Source of the DNA: Euglena gracilis
Lineage: Eukaryota; Euglenida; Euglenophyceae; Euglenales
Assembly (NCBI GenBank): GCA_039621445.1
Contig: CP154954.1
Span: forward strand, 1,116,001-1,180,000
Length of the DNA stretch: 64,000 bases
Reading direction: 5' to 3'
The first letter of the stretch is position 1. Every line of letters begins with the position of its first letter. The position numbers were made by a program, and so were the translations under genes. Shown one piece after another: positions 57,492-64,000 of this stretch. A model generated the notes under the pieces. It had not been told where the DNA came from. It did not search any database and saw only the letters and a list, made by a program, of their open reading frames with translations.

Positions 57492-57804
57492 TACGTGAGC
57501 TGGGTTCAGAACGTCGAGAGACAGTTCGGTCCATATCCGGTGTGAGCGTTAGAGTATTGAAAGGCGCTTTCCTTAGTACGAGAGGACCGGGAAGGACGCA
57601 CCACTGATGTACCAGTTTTTGTGCCAACAGAATACGCTGGGTAGTCAAGTGCGGAGTGGATAACTGCTGAAAGCATATAAGTAGGAAGCCCACCTTAAGA
57701 TAAGTACTCTTCATAGGTCACGGTAAGACGAACCGTTTGATAGGTATTAGGTGTACAATTGGTAACAATTTTAGCCGAGATATACTAACCGACCGAAAAT
57801 TTTT
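54902..57804 (+). rRNA. rrn23: 23S rRNA (operon O6, arm A'')
   Basis: Full length; differs at about 55666 (GTTTTTTTA for GTTTTGGTA) and by one T less in the T run near 57023. Confidence 0.95.
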
Positions 57805-57883
57805 TCCTATATGAAAACAAAACATTTATTTTTACTTGTCACTTTTTTAAGATTTAAAAGTTTCTTGAATGAACTTTTATTTT

Positions 57884-57996
57884 AGGGTGCTCTTGTCTTT
57901 ATGGATCCACTTAAAACATTTCGAACTTGCAAGTTAAACATAAAGGGTAAATAGATACTTGAAAGGTTACTTTCCGGGAAAAGATTTTAGTGCCCT
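57884..57996 (+). rRNA. rrn5: 5S rRNA (operon O6)
   Basis: Complete copy, followed by the normal leader of O7 rather than an inversion. Confidence 0.85.
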
Positions 57997-58051
57997 TATG
58001 GGAAGTTTAATTTATTTAATTGTCTCTTAGTGAGTTTATTTATTAATATTA

Positions 58052-58066
58052 ACTCGATTTTCGAGT
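58052..58066 (+). terminator. hairpin after 5S of operon O6
   Basis: ACTCGA-TTT-TCGAGT with T-rich tail, 34 bases before the next promoter candidate. Confidence 0.5.
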
Positions 58067-58099
58067 AATTTTTATGACTGCCGTTACGTTAGTGTTTTA

Positions 58100-58128
58100 T
58101 TGCATGGATAAATGTATTGTGGTATAAT
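58100..58128 (+). promoter_or_regulatory. candidate promoter of operon O7
   Basis: TTGCAT (58100-58105), 17 bases, TATAAT (58123-58128) with TGG before the -10. It is the best promoter-like signal in the window and lies at the start of the rrn leader. Confidence 0.5.
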
Positions 58129-58743
58129 TAAACCAAGGAATTTGTCAAACCACGTTTCCTTTAAGTTTGAATTTTTTTTGGCCAAAACATGATGCTTCCG
58201 AAAAAATAAGACAATCTGTTTATAGAAATCAGTGAATTTCGTAATATTTTTCTTTTAAAATTTTAAACGATATGAATAATATCCTCGAGTGTTTGGAAAA
58301 TGACTATGTTTCTTCGCTAATATAAAAGATTAATCACAAAATTCAACAAGATAGGTTGAATCATAGTGAGAATATTAGGTAATCTTCTGATAAGAGTTTT
58401 ATTTTGTTGTACATTATAGTTATTGCTACTTTGTATTTGGTTCTTTGTGTTATGTGTGTGCTTTTTAGTTGTAAATTTTTTGCTAGTAAGAAGCGTGTCG
58501 TTCATTGTCGATTTGGACGAATATTTATAAAATGCTACAAGAGACCAAAATGTCTTTATACTTCTTATATTGCTGCTGAGTACCCTATATTTTGTGATAT
58601 TGAAAAATATTAAGGTAAGGTTCCTAGACTTTCATACGTAAATGCTCATGCGCACAGTTTAGGTGTTATGCTTTTATCCCTGATCTTGTGAATTCTTTTC
58701 ATTCACAAGAAATAACTTAGCTTAATTCCTAGTGTAAATTTTT

Positions 58744-58770
58744 CCGTACTTTAACGTGTGGCTGGGACAA
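58744..58770 (+). pseudogene. 16S 3'-end remnant, O7 leader
   Basis: Counterpart of 791-816; the 850-type hairpin is at 58684-58710. Confidence 0.7.
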
Positions 58771-58870
58771 TTTTTTTATTTTTAATTAAAATACCGTATA
58801 AATTTTAAAAAATAAAAAAATCAAAAGGAAAATTTTTTATTTTTCAAAGATCACTATTATCTTTTATTAT

Positions 58871-58923
58871 TATAGAATACCTTTGATAAGGGTAGGGTCG
58901 TGGATTGAATCCTTGTATTAGCC
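58871..58923 (+). pseudogene. trnI(GAU) remnant, O7 leader
   Basis: Counterpart of 637-687, without the antisense 16S fragment of the arms. Confidence 0.8.
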
Positions 58924-58948
58924 AAATATTTCTTTTCTTTAAAATCCT

Positions 58949-59002
58949 AAGGCGTAGGTCTCCAAAACCTGATGTAGTAGGTTCGAATCCTACAAAGCGC
59001 GC
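58949..59002 (+). pseudogene. trnW(CCA) remnant, O7 leader
   Basis: Counterpart of 558-611, followed by the intact 9-bp hairpin at 59010-59033. Confidence 0.85.
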
Positions 59003-59085
59003 TTTTAGTGGGCACATTATAGTAAATGTGCCCCTTGCTTGGTCACCAAGAGGGTGAGAGGATTTGACCAACTTTGATGTTTTGG

Positions 59086-59830
59086 AAATGACGAGTTTGA
59101 TCCTTGCTCAGGGTGAACGCTGGCGGTATGCTTAACACATGCAAGTTGAACGAAATTACTAGCAATAGTAATTTAGTGGCGGACGGGTGAGTAATATGTA
59201 AGAATCTGCGCTTGGGTGAGGAATAACAGATGGAAACGTTTGCTAATGCCTCATAATTTACTAGATCTATGTGAGTAGCTAGTTAAAGAGAATTTCGCCT
59301 AGGCATGAGCTTGCATCTGATTAGCTTGTTGGTGAGGTAAAGGCTTACCAAGGCGACGATCAGTAGCTGATTTGAGAGGATGATCAGCCACACTGGGATT
59401 GAGAACGGAACAGACTTCTACGGAAGGCAGCAGTGAGGAATTTTCCGCAATGGGCGCAAGCCTGACGGAGCAATACCGCGTGAAGGAAGACGGCCTTTGG
59501 GTTGTAAACTTCTTTTCTCAAAGAAGAAGAAATGACGGTATTTGAGGAATAAGCATCGGCTAATTCCGTGCCAGCAGCCGCGGTAATACGGGAGATGCGA
59601 GCGTTATCCGGAATTATTGGGCGTCGTAAAGAGTTTGTAGGCGGTCAAGTGTGTTTAATGTTAAAAGTCAAAGCTTAACTTTGGAAGGGCATTAAAAACT
59701 GCTAGACTTGAGTATGGTAGGGGTGAAGGGAATTTCCAGTGTAGCGGTGAAATGCGTAGAGATTGGAAAGAACACCAATGGCGAAGGCACTTTTCTAGGC
59801 CAATACTGACGCTGAGAAAACGAAAGCTGA

Positions 59831-59862
<32 letters not shown>

Positions 59863-59955
59863 TTGGCCGTAAACTATGGATACTAAGTGGTGCTGAAAGT
59901 GCACTGCTGTAGTTAACACGTTAAGTATCCCGCCTGGGGAGTACGCTTGCACAAG

Positions 59956-60036
<81 letters not shown>

Positions 60037-60104
60037 AGGATTTGACAGGATCTAGGAGGAAGTTTGAAAGAACGCAGTACCTTCGGGTATCTAGACACAG
60101 GTGG

Positions 60105-60169
<65 letters not shown>

Positions 60170-60424
60170 TTTTTAATTAACGCTTGTCATTTAGAAATAC
60201 TGCTGGTTATTACCGGAGGAAGGTGAGGACGACGTCAAGTCATCATGCCCCTTATATCCTGGGCTACACACGTGCTACAATGGTTAAGACAATAAGTTGC
60301 AATTTTGTGAAAATGAGCTAATCTTAAAACTTAGCCTAAGTTCGGATTGTAGGCTGAAACTCGCCTACATGAAGCCGGAATCGCTAGTAATCGCCGGTCA
60401 GCTATACGGCGGTGAATACGTTCT

Positions 60425-60462
<38 letters not shown>

Positions 60463-60583
60463 GGCTGTGCCCGAAGTTATTATCTTGCCTGAAAAGAGGG
60501 AAATACCTAAGGCCTGGCTGGTGACTGGGGTGAAGTCGTAACAAGGTAGCCGTACTGGAAGGTGTGGTGGAACAACTCCCTTT
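59086..60583 (+). rRNA. rrn16: 16S rRNA (operon O7)
   Basis: Tandem-type allele. It is the only copy in the window with the complete GCAACGAGCGCAACCC segment (near 60151). It also has GCGTCGTAAAG (3-base duplication near 59625), one extra A near 59820, GAAGTCGG for GAAGTTGG, and one base less in GTGTGGTGG near the 3' end. Confidence 0.96.
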
Positions 60584-60666
60584 AGTTTTTTAACTAAAAA
60601 AATGTATAGATTGGAAACAATGAAAAATAAAAAAAATAAGTAGGGAAACCTCTTATTTTTCCAAGA

Positions 60667-60740
60667 GGGCTATTAGCTCAGTTGGTTAGAGCATACCCTT
60701 GATAAGGGTAAGGTCGCTAGTTCAAGTCTAGCATGGCCCT
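60667..60740 (+). tRNA. trnI-GAU: tRNA-Ile (GAU)
   Basis: Operon O7 copy, unchanged. Confidence 0.97.
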
Positions 60741-60749
60741 CTTGGTTTT

Positions 60750-60822
60750 GGGGGTATAGCTCAGTTGGTAGAGCGCTGCCTTTGCAAGGCAGATGTCAGC
60801 GGTTCGAGTCCGCTTATCTCCA
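60750..60822 (+). tRNA. trnA-UGC: tRNA-Ala (UGC)
   Basis: Operon O7 copy, unchanged. Confidence 0.97.
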
Positions 60823-62762
60823 AAAAGGTTTTGATGTAGGTTCAAATGAACAAGGGCTTATGCGGGATTGCTTGGCATTTAGAGTCGAAGAAGGGCGTAG
60901 AAATTAACGATATGCTTTAGGGAGCTAAAGACGAGCTTTAATCTAAAGATTCCCGAATGGGGCAACCTATTACTTTAACATTACAATGAAATGGTATACA
61001 AATAATGTAGAGAACTTGGTGAACTGAAACATCTTAGTAGCCGAAGGAAAAGAAAGCAAAAGCGATTTTCTTATTAGTGGCGAGCTAACGGAAATCAGCC
61101 TAAACCTTTATGGGTGTTGTGGGTATATTATAATTACTGAAAAAGATAGAGAATTTGTTGAAAACAAAATCAAAGAGGGTTTTAAATCCCGTATTTGTTT
61201 TTAAAAAGTAATTTTTGATTTTCCCGAGTAGCATAGAGCACGTGGAATTCTGTGTGAATCAGCGAGGACCATCTCGTAAGGCTAAATACTCCTAAATGAC
61301 CGATAGTGTGTACGAGTACCGTGAGGGAAAGCTGAAATAGAACACTGAGAAGTGAGTGAAATAGAATATGAAAGCATAAGTTTACAAGCAGTAGGAGATC
61401 TATTTAAAGATTGACTGTGTGCCTGTTGAAGAATGAGCCGGCGACTTATAGGTGATGGCAAGGTTAAGGTTTTTCCGGAGCCATAGTGAAATCGAGCTTA
61501 AATAAAGCGAAAAACTTTCTTCTTGAAAGTTTATGTCATTGCTTATAGACCCGAACCCAGGTGATCTAATCATGGTCAGGTTGAAGTTTTGGTAAAACAG
61601 AATGGAGGACCGAACCCACCAATGTTGAAAAATTGGGGGATGAACTGTGATTAGGGGAGAAATTCCAATCGAACTTGGAGCTAGCTGGATCTCTTCGAAA
61701 TGCGTTGAGGCGCAGCGTTTAATTATGGTAAACATTAGGGGTAAAGCACTGTTTCGATGCGGGCTATGAAAATGGTACCAAGTTGTGGCAAACTCTGAAT
61801 ACTAAGTTATATTTCAATTAATCAGTGAGACAGTGGGGGATAAGCTTCATTGTCAAGAGGGAAGCAGCCCAGATCACTACTTAAGGCCCCTAAATAATTA
61901 CTAAGTGGTAAAGGATGTACTATTACATAGACAACCAGGAGGTTGGCTTAGAAGCAGCCATTCCTTTAAAAAGTGCGTAATAGCTTACTGGTCAAGTGAT
62001 AGTGCGCCGAAAATGAACGGGACTAAGTAATTTGCCGAAGGTGTGAGAGAAATCGGTAGAAGAGCGTTCTGTGTTGAAGAGAAGGAATAGTGAAAATAGT
62101 TCTGGATTAAACAGAAGTGAGAATGTCGGCTTAAGTAACGAAAACATTGGTGAAAATCCTATGCTCCGAAAACCTAAGGTTTCCTTAGCCAGGTTCGTCC
62201 TCTAAGGGTTAGTCAGGTCCTAAAATAAGGTTTAACAACGTAAATTGATGGATGACAGGTTAATATTCCTGTACCGAATGCTCACTTGTAAGGAGTGACG
62301 AAAAAGGCTAGATCGGCCACGTGATGGTTTGTGGTTTAAGGGTTCAAGAGGTATCAAATATTAAAAAAAATATTTTGTCTTAAGGCCTGAATAGTATAAA
62401 TACTACGGTATTGAAAGTGATTGATGTCATGTTTCCAAGAAAAACTTTTGTTTATGTATAGTGAGCTCGCCTGTACCGTAAACTGACACAGGTAGGTTAG
62501 TAGAATATACTAAGGAGCGCGAGATAACTCTTTCTAAGGAACTCGGCAAAATGACTTCGTAACTTCGGAAGAAGAAGTACCTCTAATGAGGTGGCAGAAA
62601 AGAGGTCCAAGCGACTGCTTACCAAAAGCACAGGTCTCCGCGAAGTTGAAAAACGATGTATGGGGGCCGAGGCCTGCTCAGTGCAGGAAGGTTAAAGAAA
62701 TTGGTTAGCGTAAGCAAAGCTAGTGACTGAAGCCCCTGTGAACAGCGGCAATAACTATAATT

Positions 62763-62815
<53 letters not shown>

Positions 62816-63303
62816 TTAACGATTTGGACACTGTCTCAGAAAGAGACTCGGTGAAATAGAATTGACTGTGAAGATGCGGTCTACTTGCACTTGGACAGAA
62901 AGACCCTATGAAGCTTTACTGTATCCTGAAATTGGTTTCGGGCTTTTTTTGCGCAGAATAGGTGGGAGGCTATGATCTTGTCTTTTGGGATACGGGGAGC
63001 CGAAAAATGAGATACCACTCTGAGAAAGCTAGAAATCTAATCTTAATCTTATGTACAATCATGATAATTGACAGTTTCAGGTGGGCAGTTTTACTGGGGC
63101 GGTAGCCTCCTAAAAAGTAACGGAGGCGTACAAAGGTTTTCTCAGGCTAGACGGAAATTAGTTGTGGAGTGTAAAGGCATAAGAAAGCTTGACTGTGAGA
63201 CTTATAAGTCAAACAGAGACTAAAGTCGGTCTTAGTGACCCGACGGTGCTGTATGGAAAGGCCGTCGTAAACAGATAAAAGTTACTCTAGGGATAACAGG
63301 CTG

Positions 63304-63363
<60 letters not shown>

Positions 63364-63380
63364 ACCTGGGGCGGTAGTAC

Positions 63381-63415
<35 letters not shown>

Positions 63416-63727
63416 TACGTGAGCTGGGTTCAGAACGTCGAGAGACAGTTCGGTCCATATCCGGTGTGAGCGTTAGAGTATTGAAAGGCGCTTTCCTTAG
63501 TACGAGAGGACCGGGAAGGACGCACCACTGATGTACCAGTTTTTGTGCCAACAGAATACGCTGGGTAGTCAAGTGCGGAGTGGATAACTGCTGAAAGCAT
63601 ATAAGTAGGAAGCCCACCTTAAGATAAGTACTCTTCATAGGTCACGGTAAGACGAACCGTTTGATAGGTATTAGGTGTACAATTGGTAACAATTTTAGCC
63701 GAGATATACTAACCGACCGAAAATTTT
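60823..63727 (+). rRNA. rrn23: 23S rRNA (operon O7)
   Basis: Full length with private differences: GTGTGTACG (2-base duplication near 61308), GGGAAGCAGCCC for GGGAAACAGCCC, AACGATGTATGG for AACCATGTATGG, and CAGGTGGGCAG for CAGGCGGGCAG. Confidence 0.95.
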
Positions 63728-63807
63728 TTCCTATATGAAAACAAAACATTTATTTTTACTTGTCACTTTTTTAAGATTTAAAAGTTTCTTGAATGAACTT
63801 TTATTTT

Positions 63808-63920
63808 AGGGTGCTCTTGTCTTTATGGATCCACTTAAAACATTTCGAACTTGCAAGTTAAACATAAAGGGTAAATAGATACTTGAAAGGTTACTTTCCG
63901 GGAAAAGATTTTAGTGCCCT
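63808..63920 (+). rRNA. rrn5: 5S rRNA (operon O7)
   Basis: Complete copy near the right edge. Confidence 0.85.
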
Positions 63921-63975
63921 TATGGGAAGTTTAATTTATTTAATTGTCTCTTAGTGAGTTTATTTATTAATATTA

Positions 63976-63990
63976 ACTCGATTTTCGAGT
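63976..63990 (+). terminator. hairpin after 5S of operon O7
   Basis: Same hairpin with T-rich tail; the window ends 10 bases later. Confidence 0.5.
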
Positions 63991-64000
63991 AATTTTTATG

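Overview
The window is plastid DNA from a photosynthetic euglenophyte, very probably Euglena gracilis or a close relative. The support is: bacterial-type 16S-trnI-trnA-23S-5S operons with a very short, intron-free tRNA spacer; a 16S leader carrying remnants of trnI and trnW; plastid-encoded chlI (Mg-chelatase) interrupted by an intron with a GTGTG 5' end; a psbD first exon also ending at a GTGTG site; trnL-CAA; strong AT bias; and a 54-bp AT-rich tandem repeat of the kind described as the polymorphic, origin-bearing region beside the Euglena plastid rRNA genes.

Layout. 1-9327: minus-strand rRNA operons: a 16S 5' part (O1), one complete operon (O2), and a third (O3) with 5S and a 23S broken at about 9327. 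9328-14390: about 5 kb of extreme low complexity (A-rich, partly pure A/G), probably not real finished sequence. 14391-17231: the only single-copy gene block, with psbD exon 1 (minus), chlI (plus) and trnL-CAA (plus). About 17600-31061 (arm A, plus), 31066-44097 (arm A', minus) and 44163-58070 (arm A'', plus) are three copies of one about 13-kb block in alternating orientation. 58070-64000: a normal 16S leader and one more complete plus-strand operon (O7).

Each arm holds, in order: AT-rich non-coding DNA, an antisense fragment of a membrane-protein gene, a trnW remnant, the 54-bp satellite, orf381 (membrane protein), two copies of a 0.9-kb cassette, orf110/115, orf346/351, several small or decayed frames, a trnI/trnW remnant, and a full rRNA operon (A' lacks its own 5S).

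The most interesting part is the orf cluster between satellite and 16S. orf351 has the motif order of a CRESS/HUH-type rolling-circle replication initiator but lacks the expected catalytic residues. Its 5' end is iterated as truncated copies in the cassettes. Several of these orfs have a GGGAG ribosome-binding site that exactly complements the unusual CTCCC at the 16S 3' end, while chlI and psbD have none. I read this as a plasmid-like element domesticated or decaying beside the plastid rDNA and replication-origin region; this is inference. Copy-specific homopolymer and 2-3-base differences, and the alternating palindromes, mean that assembly error must be excluded first.
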